The notes below the pieces were generated by a model. The model was given only the letters and a program-made list of their open reading frames with translations. It was not told the origin of the DNA and searched no databases. Shown one piece after another: positions 50,343-58,858 of a stretch of 64,000 nt of DNA. The stretch is taken from NCBI GenBank assembly GCA_004020875.1, contig SAPZ01000018.1:62001-126000 (forward strand), written 5' to 3'. This stretch comes from Mesorhizobium sp. (GTDB taxonomy: Bacteria; Pseudomonadota; Alphaproteobacteria; Rhizobiales; Rhizobiaceae). Each line of letters opens with the position of its first letter. Within the stretch, counting starts at the first letter, position 1. A program made the position numbers and the translations under genes.

Positions 50343-51713
50343 TCACACCTTGAGCAGCAGATGGTCGCGCTCCCAGGACGTCACGACGCTCTGGAACAGG
50401 TCTAGCTCGACGCTCTTCACGCGCAGGTAGGTCTGGAAGAAGTCCTCGCCGAGCAGCGCCCGCACGGGCCCGCAGGCGGCGAAACGATCGAGCGCTTCCT
50501 CCATCGTCTTCGGCAGTGTGCTCTTACTTTTGTAGGCATTGCCGAAGGCCTCTTCCGAGCGCGCAAGCTTCTCCTCGATGCCGAGATAGCCGGCGATCAA
50601 CGACCCGGCCATCGCCAGATAAGGATTGGCGTCGGCACCAGGGAGACGGTTCTCGATCCGCCGCGCGGCGCGGCCGCCCATCGGCACGCGCAGACCGCAG
50701 GAGCGGTTGTCATGCGACCATTCGATGTTGGCCGGAGCGCTGTGGTTCGGCCGGATGCGGCGGTAGGAATTCACGTTGGGTGCAAACAGCGGCATGATTT
50801 CAGGGACGTATTTCTGCAGGCCGCCGATGAAGTGCGCGAACATTTCACTGTCCTCGCCGTCCTCGCCGGCGAACAGGGGCTCATCCTTCCGGTCGGCGAT
50901 CGACATGTGCAGGTGCATCGAGCTGCCGGCCTGGGCGGCGATCGGCTTGGCCATGAAGGTGGCGTGCATCCCGTTCGCCTGCGCGGCCTGCCGCGCCAGG
51001 CGCTTGAACAGCAGCACCTTGTCTGCGAGCGCCAGCGGATCGCCATGGAGGAAGTTGATCTCGAGCTGCGCGGTGCCGGATTCATGGATCAGCGTCTCGA
51101 GCGGCAGGCCTGCGGCCGCCGAATGCGTGTAGATGCGCTGGATGACCGGTTCAAATTCCTCCAGCGCCTGCATGTCGTAAGGATGCTGCACGCTTTCGGG
51201 CCGGCCGTTGCGCCCCACCGGGGCGGTCAGAGGCTGGTCCGGGTTGGGGTTGGGGGCCGTGAGATAGAATTCGAGTTCCGGCGCCACAACAGCGCGCCAG
51301 CCGCGCTGCTCATAAAGCCCGAGCACGGCTTTCAGCACATGGCGTGGCGAGGCCATCCACGGCCGATCGTCCATGTGGAAGGTGTCGGCGAAAACATAGG
51401 CTCTGCCGACGCTGCCGGGCGCAAGGCACAGGCTCGAAACGTCCGGCACCATGCGCATATCTGGATCGGAATAGGCAAAGCCCTCGTCGATCGAGCCGGA
51501 ATAGCGGCCATCGATGGCGACCAGGAAGGCGCTGCTCGGCAGGTAGAGCGCGCGGTCGTCGAGCGACTTCAGGAATTTGGCTACAGGCAAGGTCTTGCCG
51601 CGCAGCACGCCGTTGACGTCCGGCACGAAGCATTCGACTTCGTTGATCGCGTGCGTCTTCAGCCAGCTTTGCGTGTCCGCGCCGACGAATGTAGTGTTCA
51701 GATTGTCAGGCAT
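50343..51713 (-). CDS. Glutamine-synthetase-family ligase (gamma-glutamylpolyamine synthetase-like, PuuA)
   Basis: 456 residues. GS beta-grasp N-terminal domain (ECFVPDVNGVLRGKTLP) then the catalytic domain: VAPELEFYL, ETLIHESGTAQLEINF, GSSMHLHMSI, NHSAPANIEWSHDNRSCGLRVP and RRIENRLPGADANPYLAMA. This class attaches glutamate to an amine such as putrescine with ATP. The next gene is the matching oxidase. Its substrate is inferred from the nearby PotABCD-type transporter. Confidence 0.88.
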   Translation of the reverse strand: MPDNLNTTFVGADTQSWLKTHAINEVECFVPDVNGVLRGKTLPVAKFLKSLDDRALYLPSSAFLVAIDGRYSGSIDEGFAYSDPDMRMVPDVSSLCLAPGSVGRAYVFADTFHMDDRPWMASPRHVLKAVLGLYEQRGWRAVVAPELEFYLTAPNPNPDQPLTAPVGRNGRPESVQHPYDMQALEEFEPVIQRIYTHSAAAGLPLETLIHESGTAQLEINFLHGDPLALADKVLLFKRLARQAAQANGMHATFMAKPIAAQAGSSMHLHMSIADRKDEPLFAGEDGEDSEMFAHFIGGLQKYVPEIMPLFAPNVNSYRRIRPNHSAPANIEWSHDNRSCGLRVPMGGRAARRIENRLPGADANPYLAMAGSLIAGYLGIEEKLARSEEAFGNAYKSKSTLPKTMEEALDRFAACGPVRALLGEDFFQTYLRVKSVELDLFQSVVTSWERDHLLLKV

Positions 51714-51967
51714 TTGGTCGTGTCCGTACGAAGGAGAGATCGCTTCGGCGGGCAGGTCCGTTCCGGGTGGGGCGTTATCTAAGCTGCGTTATCCGAGGAC
51801 GGACGCCCGCCTGATGACCGGCCGATAGGCCGGGTCCGGAGTGCCTGGCACCCCTTCGGTCCAGCCGTCGCGAACGACATGCGAGCCGACCTTGGTCTCC
51901 TCCGCGCGCTGCAGGTTCTCGCGGCGGCAGCAGCGCATTTTCAATGATGCCCCGCGCACGCAAAAGA

Positions 51968-52002
51968 AATACCGCAGGCAACAAAATGCCTGGCGCGGTA
52001 TT
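51968..52002 (-). terminator. Likely terminator of the polyamine transporter/SDR operon
   Basis: AATACCGC+AGGCA and TGCCT+GCGGTATT form a 13-bp stem with a small bulge and 6-base loop. On the minus strand it is followed by TCTTTTG, downstream of the SDR gene that ends at 52155. Confidence 0.5.
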
Positions 52003-52037
52003 GCTGTTTTGGAGCTTGCATGACGGGTCCCATTAGA

Positions 52038-52080
52038 GCAATTCCAGGAAAAGTGTGAGCGGATTTCCGTCCGGAATTGC
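52038..52080. repeat. Rhizobial palindromic repeat (GCAATTCC/GGAATTGC)
   Basis: GCAATTCC (52038-52045) and GGAATTGC (52073-52080) enclose AGGAAAAGTGTG and GCGGATTTCCGTCC. This resembles one of the most frequent intergenic repeats of Mesorhizobium and Rhizobium. Confidence 0.7.
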
Positions 52081-52154
52081 GTAAAAACAAAGTGGTCGCG
52101 CCTATGATTTGACCGATCATCGCCGGTGGCGCAAGTCCGCTTCACTGGACCAGG

Positions 52155-52916
52155 TCAGCCAATGCTCTCGCCGCCATCGACCACCAGCGCCTGCCCGGTC
52201 ATGAAGGACGAGCGGTCGGAGACGAGGAACAGGATGGCCTCCGCGATCTCCTCCGCGCTCGCCCAGCGCCCCATCGGGATCTTGGTGCGGACATAGTTCT
52301 CGATCGCGTCGCGCCCGCCCATCTGGGCTATGAACGGCTCGTTGAAGGGCGTGTCGACCCAGCCCGGGCAGAGCGCGTTGATGCGTACATTGTGCTTGGC
52401 GTAATCGAGCGACATCTGCCTGGTCATCGCCACCACGGCATGCTTCGACGTGGCGTAGGCGATCATCTCGCGATCGTAGAAGACACCGGAATTGGAAGCG
52501 GTGTTGAGGATGACGCCGCCGCCCTGCGCGATCATTGCCGGCATGACGGTCTTCGCCGCCAGGAATTGCGCCCGCACATTGATCCGCCACGAAGCATCCA
52601 TGCCATCGGTGCCCACTTCCGTCAGCGTGCCGCCGACCTGGATGCCGGCATGGCTGTGCAGGATGTCGATCCGGCCATGCCTGCCGAGCGTTCCCTCGAT
52701 GAGCTCCTCGACGGCCGTATCGTCGCCCACATCCGTGAAGACCGCCTCGGCACGGCCGCCAACGTCGCGGATTGCGGAGGCCGTGGCCTCCCCGGCCGCG
52801 GGGTCACGGTCAGCGATGACGACGTGTGCCCCTTCCCTGGCCATGATCATGGCCCCGGCGCGTCCTATGCCCGACCCGGCGCCCGTCACCACGGCGATAC
52901 GGTCTTTCAAAATCAT
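52155..52916 (-). CDS. Short-chain dehydrogenase/reductase (SDR)
   Basis: 253 residues. Cofactor loop VTGAGSGIGRAG (about 9-20), catalytic Ser in ILNTASNSG, YATSK (Tyr-x-x-x-Lys), and the C-terminal VSDRSSFMTGQALVVDGGESIG. The usual NNAG motif is replaced by HSHAG. Probably NAD(P)-dependent; substrate unknown. It lies 11 bp after the last permease gene of the polyamine transporter. Confidence 0.88.
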   Translation of the reverse strand: MILKDRIAVVTGAGSGIGRAGAMIMAREGAHVVIADRDPAAGEATASAIRDVGGRAEAVFTDVGDDTAVEELIEGTLGRHGRIDILHSHAGIQVGGTLTEVGTDGMDASWRINVRAQFLAAKTVMPAMIAQGGGVILNTASNSGVFYDREMIAYATSKHAVVAMTRQMSLDYAKHNVRINALCPGWVDTPFNEPFIAQMGGRDAIENYVRTKIPMGRWASAEEIAEAILFLVSDRSSFMTGQALVVDGGESIG

Positions 52917-52927
52917 GGATCTGTCTT

Positions 52928-53740
52928 TCAAGGCGATGGTTTGCGTCGGCCGAGCTGCCATTGCGCGAGCAGCACGAGCACGACCGAGGCGCAGAGCACG
53001 ATCGTCGCGATAGCGTTGATCTCGGGCGTCACGCCGCGTCGGATCGAGGCGAAGACGTAGATCGGCAGCGTCGTCTGCGCGCCGGCGACGAAGAAGGCGA
53101 CGATGAAATCGTCGAAGGAGAAGGTGAAGGCGAGCAGGAACCCCGCGATCACCGCCGGCATGATCTGCGGCAGCACGATCGAGCGGAACGTCGTCAGCGG
53201 CGTGGCGTAGAGATCGCTGGAGGCCTCGACCAGGTTGCGGTCGAGGCTGCTGAGCCGCGTGCCGACGATCATCGTCACCAGCGCCATCGAAAACAGGCCG
53301 TGCGCGGCGATGATCGAGCCATAGCCCAGCGACAGCCGCGGCGGCTGGTCGGTCGGCCAGAGCGAGGCGAGGAACGGATTGACGACGGCAAAGAGCTGCA
53401 CCAGCGCGACCAGCGTCGAGATGCCGATGACGACGCCCGGCACGACGATCGCCGCGCCCAGCAATGCGTCGAAGAGTGCCCTTGTCCGCACGCCGACGCG
53501 CTGCAGCCCAAGCGCAGCCGCCGTGCCGCACAAGGCCGCGAGCAGCGCACTGGTGGTGGCGATGAACAGGCTGTTCTTCAGCGCCTCGACCAGGAAGGGA
53601 TTCGACAGCGCCTTGCCATACCACTGCAACGAGAAGCCGGTGAACTCGCTGGCATGGTGACCGGCGTTGAAGGAGAACAGCACGACCAGCGCGATCGGCA
53701 GATAGAGGAAGGCAAAGACGGCAAGGACGAAAGCTCGCAT
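52928..53740 (-). CDS. Polyamine-type ABC permease (PotC type)
   Basis: 270 residues with six helices. FLYLPIALVVLFSFNAG is the PotC start; the EAA loop reads NLVEASSDLYATPLTTFRSIVLPQIMP, and TFSFDDFIVAFFVAGAQTTLPIYVFASIRRGVTPEINA is diagnostic of PotC/PotI. Start codon overlaps the stop of the PotB-type gene. The reading frame extends far upstream antisense-free but is not coding-like there. Confidence 0.9.
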   Translation of the reverse strand: MRAFVLAVFAFLYLPIALVVLFSFNAGHHASEFTGFSLQWYGKALSNPFLVEALKNSLFIATTSALLAALCGTAAALGLQRVGVRTRALFDALLGAAIVVPGVVIGISTLVALVQLFAVVNPFLASLWPTDQPPRLSLGYGSIIAAHGLFSMALVTMIVGTRLSSLDRNLVEASSDLYATPLTTFRSIVLPQIMPAVIAGFLLAFTFSFDDFIVAFFVAGAQTTLPIYVFASIRRGVTPEINAIATIVLCASVVLVLLAQWQLGRRKPSP

Positions 53741-54603
53741 CAGATCAGGTCCACCCGGCGTGCGCCCGAAAGCCTGGTCGAGATGCGGTTGGCGACGATC
53801 AGCACCACGACCGAGACCAGCACCAGCGTGATGGCGATGGCCGATCCGAACGGCCAGTTCCGCGACTGCAGGAAGAGATCGACCAGCGCGTTGCCGATGA
53901 AGAACACCTTGCCGCCGCCGAGCAGCGTCGGGATCAGATATTCGCCGAGCAACAGGATCATCACCAGCGAGAAGCCGGTCATCACGCCGGGCAGCGACAA
54001 CCTGAGCGTCACGCCAAGGAAGGTGGACAAGGGAGTCGCGCCAAGATCGGCGGAAGCCTCGAGCAGCCGGCGGTCGAGTCGTTCGAGGCTGACGTAGATG
54101 GGCAATATCATCAGTGGCAGATAGCCGTAGACAATGCCGAGCAGCACCGCGCCCGGAGTGTTGATCAGCCTGAGGTCCTGGATGCCGACATAGGCGAGCA
54201 AGGCCGGAATGCCGCGCCCGCCAAGGATGTACATCCAGGCATAGGTGCGCATCAGAAGGCTGGTCCAGAACGGAATGACGATCATCGCGAGCAGGATCAG
54301 CCGCCAGCGCTCCGGCGCGCGCAGCGCCAGGTAATAGGCAACGGGGTAGGCGACGAGCAGGCATGCCAGCGCGCCGATCGGCGCCAGCACCATCGTGTTC
54401 CAGAACGCCGTCGCCCGAGCCGGCAGGTTGGCATATTGCGCGAAGGTCAGCGCGGCCTGGTAGCCGCCCTCCGGCGCCCGCTCGCCGACGCTGAAGATGG
54501 CGATGGCGATGAAGGGCAGGACCAGGAAGATGACCAGCCATAGCGCCGCCGGAGCAAGCAGCAGCGTCGTTACGAGGTTTTTGCGAAAGAGACTGCCGCG
54601 CAT
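53740..54603 (-). CDS. Polyamine-type ABC permease (PotB type)
   Basis: 287 residues from ATG 54603. LLLAPAALWLVIFLVLPFIAIAIFSVGERAPEGGY and the EAA loop RLLEASADLGATPLSTFLGVTLRLSLPG are PotB/PotH features; LLLGEYLIPTLLGGGKVFFIGNALVDLF also fits. A TTG at 54684 overlaps the upstream stop and keeps the frame, but the stretch between is a strong hairpin, so the ATG is preferred. Confidence 0.88.
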   Translation of the reverse strand: MRGSLFRKNLVTTLLLAPAALWLVIFLVLPFIAIAIFSVGERAPEGGYQAALTFAQYANLPARATAFWNTMVLAPIGALACLLVAYPVAYYLALRAPERWRLILLAMIVIPFWTSLLMRTYAWMYILGGRGIPALLAYVGIQDLRLINTPGAVLLGIVYGYLPLMILPIYVSLERLDRRLLEASADLGATPLSTFLGVTLRLSLPGVMTGFSLVMILLLGEYLIPTLLGGGKVFFIGNALVDLFLQSRNWPFGSAIAITLVLVSVVVLIVANRISTRLSGARRVDLI

Positions 54604-54622
54604 CGGGAAAGCCGGTTGGGAG

Positions 54623-54644
54623 CCGGCGGACCTTCGTCCGCCGG
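54623..54644 (-). terminator. Stem-loop between PotD-type and PotB-type genes
   Basis: CCGGCGGAC-CTTC-GTCCGCCGG is a perfect 9-bp GC-rich stem with a 4-base loop. It lies between the binding-protein stop (54681) and the permease ATG (54603). It lacks a T run, so attenuation or message protection is more likely than full termination. Confidence 0.65.
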
Positions 54645-54680
54645 TCGCATTGTCTTGATGAGGCTTGTGGCCGGTCTCCC

Positions 54681-55844
54681 TCAAGCCGACTTGAAGCGCG
54701 CCATCAGCTCGGCGCGGCCAGGATCCGTCAGCGTCGCGGCGGCACCGAACTCCAGCGGCTTCAACAAATCGGCCGCCGGATAGAGGATCGGGTTGTCGAG
54801 CACCTCTTTCGGCAGCAGCGCGTTGACCCGCGCATCGGTCGAGGGCGCGCCATTGGCCAGATGCTCCTTCACCGCCACCTTCGGGTTCATCAGATAGTTG
54901 AGGAGCGCATAGCCGGCCGGCTTGTTCGGCGCGTCCTTCGGGATCGCGTAGAAGTCAGTCCAGATCTCGCCGCCTTCCTTGCCGAGCACATAGGCGATCT
55001 CGGGGATGTCGCGATGGAGCTGCGCGCCGTCATTGGTCCAGCACATCGTCATCCAGGCATCGCCGGCGCGCATTCCCGGCTGGTAGTCGCTCGACACCGC
55101 GAACAGATGCGGCTTGACCTTGAGCAACAGTTCCTCGGCCTTGGCGAGCTCGTCCTGCTTCAGCGAGTTGAACGAATAGCCGTAATATTTCAGCGCATTG
55201 CCGATTGTGGTCAGCTGGTAATCATGCACCATGGTGCGGCCGTCGCCTTCGGCCATGGCGGTGTCCCAGAATTCCTTCCAGCTCGACATGGGCTTGGTGA
55301 GCTTCTTGGTGTTGACGGCAAAGCCGGTCGTGCCCCAGTTCTTCGGCACGGCGTAGATCGTGCCGTCGATCGTGCCTTCCGCGGTGAAGCGCGAGTCTTC
55401 CGACTTGCCGTCGAAATTCGGCAGCTTGGCCATGTCGAGCGCTTCGATGATGCCGAGCTTCTTGTAGGTCGAGATGGTGTAATTGGTCGGCACGAACAGG
55501 CTCCAGCCCGAGCCGCCGGCCTGCAGCTTGGCCAGCATTTCCTCGTTCGATCCGAAGACGTTGACCTCGACGGCCACACCCGTCTCGGCCTTGAAATTCT
55601 CGAAGGTCTGCGGGTCGTGGTAGTTCGGCCAGGTGGCGATCGACATGCGGTCGCCGAGGTTCTCGGCGGCGAAGGCCGGCGTCGGCATGATGCCGAGCTC
55701 GCGCGCCATCACCGCGGTCGCGACACCGAGGCCTGTGAGGCCGAGGAAGTCGCGCCGGCTGATCGAGCCGCGCTTCAGGCGCATCAACTGGTCGACGAAT
55801 TTATCGGGGGTTATCGGCAGTCCGTCACGATAGGATTTCGGCAT
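54681..55844 (-). CDS. Polyamine-type ABC substrate-binding protein (PotD/PotF type)
   Basis: 387 residues. A twin-Arg leader (SISRRDFLGLTGLGVATAVMA) precedes the PotD fold: MSIATWPNYHDPQTFENFKAETGVAVEVNVFGSNEEMLAKLQAG is the spermidine/putrescine-binding entry. ATG 55844 has GAGGGAAG upstream. It overlaps the ATPase gene by 20 bp, and is followed by a stem-loop. Ligand inferred to be a polyamine or similar cation from the neighbouring gamma-glutamylation genes. Confidence 0.9.
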   Translation of the reverse strand: MPKSYRDGLPITPDKFVDQLMRLKRGSISRRDFLGLTGLGVATAVMARELGIMPTPAFAAENLGDRMSIATWPNYHDPQTFENFKAETGVAVEVNVFGSNEEMLAKLQAGGSGWSLFVPTNYTISTYKKLGIIEALDMAKLPNFDGKSEDSRFTAEGTIDGTIYAVPKNWGTTGFAVNTKKLTKPMSSWKEFWDTAMAEGDGRTMVHDYQLTTIGNALKYYGYSFNSLKQDELAKAEELLLKVKPHLFAVSSDYQPGMRAGDAWMTMCWTNDGAQLHRDIPEIAYVLGKEGGEIWTDFYAIPKDAPNKPAGYALLNYLMNPKVAVKEHLANGAPSTDARVNALLPKEVLDNPILYPAADLLKPLEFGAAATLTDPGRAELMARFKSA

Positions 55845-56961
55845 TTTGGTCTTCCCTCTGGTTGGTCCCGTTATTGTTGGCATTGGGAAACGCCAGCGGC
55901 GCTCCGGCGGCAAAGCCGATGGCGACGGGTTCGCCCGGCTTGAACAGGTTGCCCTGGCCGATCACGTGGTCGGCCTTGGCGAGCAGCGGTCCGATGCCCG
56001 GGACCTCGATCGCGTATTCTGCAGTCGAGCCCAGGAAGATCCGGTTGCGGACGATGCCTTTCAGGCTGCCGCCTCCCGGTGCCGAGAGGCCGAGCGACTC
56101 CGGCCGCAGGCTTACGGACACGGCCTCGCCCCGACTGAGTGGCACCCGCTTGCGCGCGGAGATCACCGTGCCGTCGGCAAGGGCGACATCGACGAGGTCC
56201 CCGGAAAGGCCGGCTACCTTGCCGCTCAAAAGATTGGTCTTGCCGACGAAATCGGCGACGAACAGGTCGGCAGGCTCGTCATAGATTTCGCTCGGCTGTC
56301 CGAGCTGGACGATACGGCCGCCATTCATGACGCAGACGAAGTCGCTCATCGACAGCGCTTCCTCCTGGTCGTGGGTGACCAGCACGAAAGTGATGCCGAT
56401 CTCGCGCTGCAAGTTCTGCAGTTCGATCTGCATGTCGGTGCGCAGCTTCTTGTCGAGCGCCGCCAGTGGCTCGTCGAGCAAGAGCACCGCCGGCTTGTTG
56501 ACCAGGGCTCGCGCCAGCGCCACGCGCTGCTGCTGGCCGCCCGAAAGCTCGTGGATCTTGCGGCGTCCGTAGCCGGCGAGTTGCACCATCGAAAGCGCCT
56601 CGCCCGCTCGCTGGCCGATCTCGCGCGACGACAGCCGCGGCCTCGCCTGACGCAGCCCATAGGAGATGTTCTCCTCGACATCGAGATGCGGGAACAGCGC
56701 GTATTGCTGGAACACCATGTTGACCGGACGCCGATAGGGCGGCGTACCGGCCATGTCGCGGCCGCGGATCAGCACCTGGCCTTCGCTCGGCTGCTCGAAG
56801 CCGCCGATCATGCGCAGGCACGTCGTCTTGCCGCAGCCAGAGGGGCCGAGCAACGCGACAAAGGCGGAGGGCGGGATGGCAAGGTCGATGCCGCTCACCG
56901 CGGTGACGGCGCCATAGCGCTTGGTGACCGCGCGAAATTCGATATCGGGCACTGCAGTCAA
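55825..56961 (-). CDS. Polyamine-type ABC ATPase (PotA type)
   Basis: 378 residues: Walker A GPSGCGKTT (about 39-47), signature LSGGQQQRVALARAL, Walker B LLLDEPLAALD, His-loop VLVTHDQEEALSM, and a C-terminal TOBE domain. First gene of a five-gene leftward operon (ATPase, binding protein, two permeases, SDR). The promoter region 56962-57078 is shared with a divergent LuxR-type gene and contains AT-rich GGTAT/ATACC elements. Confidence 0.92.
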   Translation of the reverse strand: MTAVPDIEFRAVTKRYGAVTAVSGIDLAIPPSAFVALLGPSGCGKTTCLRMIGGFEQPSEGQVLIRGRDMAGTPPYRRPVNMVFQQYALFPHLDVEENISYGLRQARPRLSSREIGQRAGEALSMVQLAGYGRRKIHELSGGQQQRVALARALVNKPAVLLLDEPLAALDKKLRTDMQIELQNLQREIGITFVLVTHDQEEALSMSDFVCVMNGGRIVQLGQPSEIYDEPADLFVADFVGKTNLLSGKVAGLSGDLVDVALADGTVISARKRVPLSRGEAVSVSLRPESLGLSAPGGGSLKGIVRNRIFLGSTAEYAIEVPGIGPLLAKADHVIGQGNLFKPGEPVAIGFAAGAPLAFPNANNNGTNQREDQNAEILS

Positions 56962-57078
56962 GCCACGGCTCCAGCGACAGCATGAGGCAATGTCGTGACG
57001 CTAGCAGAGCCAATGGTATCTAGTATATACCTCGTAGGTGGTATATTTAACCGATTTTAGCATTTAGAGGGGTATGGA

Positions 57079-57891
57079 TTGGCCGCCTCCCGCAGTGACG
57101 ACTACAACGCCTTGGCTGAGGTGATAGCCGCAGCGCGCGAAACCGGCGGCGACAATTTCGGCAAGGCAATCGTGGGCTGGCTCAGCGGACATGTCCGCTT
57201 CGATCATTGTGTGATCTTCGGCTATCGCGGCGCCGCGCGGCCGCCGCTCCTGTTCCAGACCTTCTCGCCGGCTGAGAGCCACATCTTTGTCGCGCTCTAT
57301 CAGGAAGGGCCCTATCTGCTCGACCCGTTCCATCATGCCGCGGTCGAGCGCAAGGAAGGCTTCTGGCGCATGCGCGAGCTGGCGCCGGATCGCTTCTATG
57401 CCAGCGAATACTACCGCTCCTATTACAGCCAGACCCGGCTTGCCGAGGAAGTTGGCTTCTTCGTGCCGCTGGCCGGCAAGGACGCGCTGGTGCTGTCGCT
57501 GATGCGGCTGCGCGCTACCGGCCCGTTCGGAACCGCCGACGCCAGGCTGCTGCGCGACATGGCGCCGGCGGTGATCGGCTTCTGCAAGCATCGCTGGCCG
57601 TCCCTGCCCGCCGAAGGCGTTGCGGCCCAGCCTTCCGGCGAAACCATCGCGATGGCCAACGAGCTTGACCGCGCTCATATCTGGAAAAGCCTGTCGCTGA
57701 CTTCGCGTGAAAAGCAGGTCGTCGACCTCGTGCTTCAGGGCCATTCGACGGAATCGATCGCCAGAGCGCTGCGCATCGTGCCGGGGACCGTCAAGGTCCA
57801 CCGCCGCAACATCTACCGCAAACTGAAGATCAAGTCGCAGGCCGGCCTGTTCGCGCGTTTCGTCGAAATCATCGACGCGCGGATAGGCTAA
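57079..57891 (+). CDS. LuxR-family regulator
   Basis: 270 residues. N-terminal sensor-like domain (about 1-185) without the classical acyl-homoserine-lactone motif; C-terminal LuxR helix-turn-helix (about 205-265): SLTSREKQVVDLVLQGHSTESIARALRIVPGTVKVHRRNIYRKLKI. The start is a TTG with GAGGGG seven bases upstream; the ATG at 57074 is in another frame. Divergent from the PotA-type gene, so it probably controls polyamine uptake. Its 3' end overlaps the convergent GntR gene by 23 bp. Confidence 0.85.
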   Translation: MAASRSDDYNALAEVIAAARETGGDNFGKAIVGWLSGHVRFDHCVIFGYRGAARPPLLFQTFSPAESHIFVALYQEGPYLLDPFHHAAVERKEGFWRMRELAPDRFYASEYYRSYYSQTRLAEEVGFFVPLAGKDALVLSLMRLRATGPFGTADARLLRDMAPAVIGFCKHRWPSLPAEGVAAQPSGETIAMANELDRAHIWKSLSLTSREKQVVDLVLQGHSTESIARALRIVPGTVKVHRRNIYRKLKIKSQAGLFARFVEIIDARIG

Positions 57892-58567
57892 GCGTCGCCT
57901 CCATCGGATCGACTGCCGCGAATACCGCGCTCGCCTCGCTGACGATGGAGACATGATCCCTGGCAGCCTTGCCCGCAGCCGCTGCATCACCGCGCATGAT
58001 CGCGGTGACGATCACATCATGCTCCTGCCAGGACTTGGCCAGCCGGCCCGGCAGCATGAACTGCGCACGCCGGAACGGCGCCAGCCGGCTGCGGGTCGCC
58101 ACGGTCAAATCATGGATATGCGTGTTATGGGCGCCGCGATAAAGCCTGCTATGGAACTCGGTGTTGAAATGCTCGTAGTCCTCCTCGGCGCCGAGCTGCA
58201 CCATGCGCGCCGACGCCTGATGCTCCTTCTCCAGCGAGCGGCGCTCGGTGCCGGTCATGCGCTCGGCGGAGAAGCGCGCGCAGATCGCCTCCAGCTCGGC
58301 CATGCTCTCGAACATCGAGGCGAGATGCTCCTGCGTGACCACGGCGACGATAGCGCCCCGGTTCGGCCGCCTCTCGACCAGCCCGATGGCGCTCAACTGG
58401 CCGAGCGCCTCCCGGACCGGCGTGCGCGAAACATCGAAGCGGGCGGCAAGCGAGGCCTCGTCGAGCTTTTCGCCGGGACGCAGATAGCCGGTGACGATGC
58501 GGTCCGCGATCGCCCTCACCATCTGATCCACGGTCGTGCCCGACCTGACCAAGCGCCTTCCCGACAC
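57869..58567 (-). CDS. GntR-family regulator, FCD type
   Basis: 232 residues. Winged helix (about 12-75): GEKLDEASLAARFDVSRTPVREALGQLSAIGLVERRPNRG; FCD domain after about 85 with HFNTEFHSRLYRGAHN and SWQEHDVIVTAIMRGD. A GTG start (58567) follows GGGAGGAG. The reading frame is open to 58636 but without a site. It is divergent from the BMP transporter operon, which carries two TGCATGCA palindromes; it is likely that operon's regulator. Confidence 0.87.
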   Translation of the reverse strand: MSGRRLVRSGTTVDQMVRAIADRIVTGYLRPGEKLDEASLAARFDVSRTPVREALGQLSAIGLVERRPNRGAIVAVVTQEHLASMFESMAELEAICARFSAERMTGTERRSLEKEHQASARMVQLGAEEDYEHFNTEFHSRLYRGAHNTHIHDLTVATRSRLAPFRRAQFMLPGRLAKSWQEHDVIVTAIMRGDAAAAGKAARDHVSIVSEASAVFAAVDPMEATLSLSARR

Positions 58568-58701
58568 GTCTCCTCCCGCCCAGTTTAATTGCGAACGGCC
58601 CGCTGGGTGGACGGCCCACGGGCTTTCTCGACTCAAGGTCGCATCTCTGTATGCCTAGATTTTGACCGTAATGTCAAATTGATCGTTTTTCAGGCAAAAA
58701 G

Positions 58702-58800
58702 TGCATGCACTTGCCTTTGGTTTATGCAGGCTTTCTAAAATGGTCTATTGATTTTATTACAGAAAACCACACAAAGGAACTGGCACAGCGATTGCATGCA
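58702..58800. promoter_or_regulatory. Two TGCATGCA palindromes upstream of the BMP operon
   Basis: TGCATGCA at 58702-58709 (inside AAGTGCATGCACTT, 14 bp perfect dyad) and at 58793-58800 (TTGCATGCACTT). They are 91 bp apart in the region between the GntR and BMP genes. GntR-FCD regulators often bind TGTATACA/TGCATGCA-like dyads. The 291-bp gap holds no gene. Confidence 0.5.
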
Positions 58801-58858
58801 CTTTCTTGACAGCACGTCAAACGACCCCACCGGGGTCCAAGAAAGGGGAGCATTCGAT

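Larger units (their letters stand above)
51714..52154. other. 441-bp gap upstream of the GS-type gene
   Basis: No gene I can support. It holds a bulged hairpin (51968-52002) and a palindromic repeat (52038-52080), described separately. A short open frame on the minus strand (51789-52145) has no recognisable domain and overlaps both repeats. The promoter of the GS-type gene must lie near 51714-51800, but no clear -35/-10 pair was found. Confidence 0.5.

Noticed and set aside
51789..52145. Short minus-strand open frame in the 441-bp gap
   Set aside because: Crosses a hairpin and a known-type repeat, has no ribosome-binding site or domain; a decayed gene fragment cannot be excluded but is not supported.
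54604..54684. TTG start extending the PotB-type permease
   Set aside because: The added stretch encodes a perfect GC hairpin of the intercistronic type and is not conserved-looking protein.
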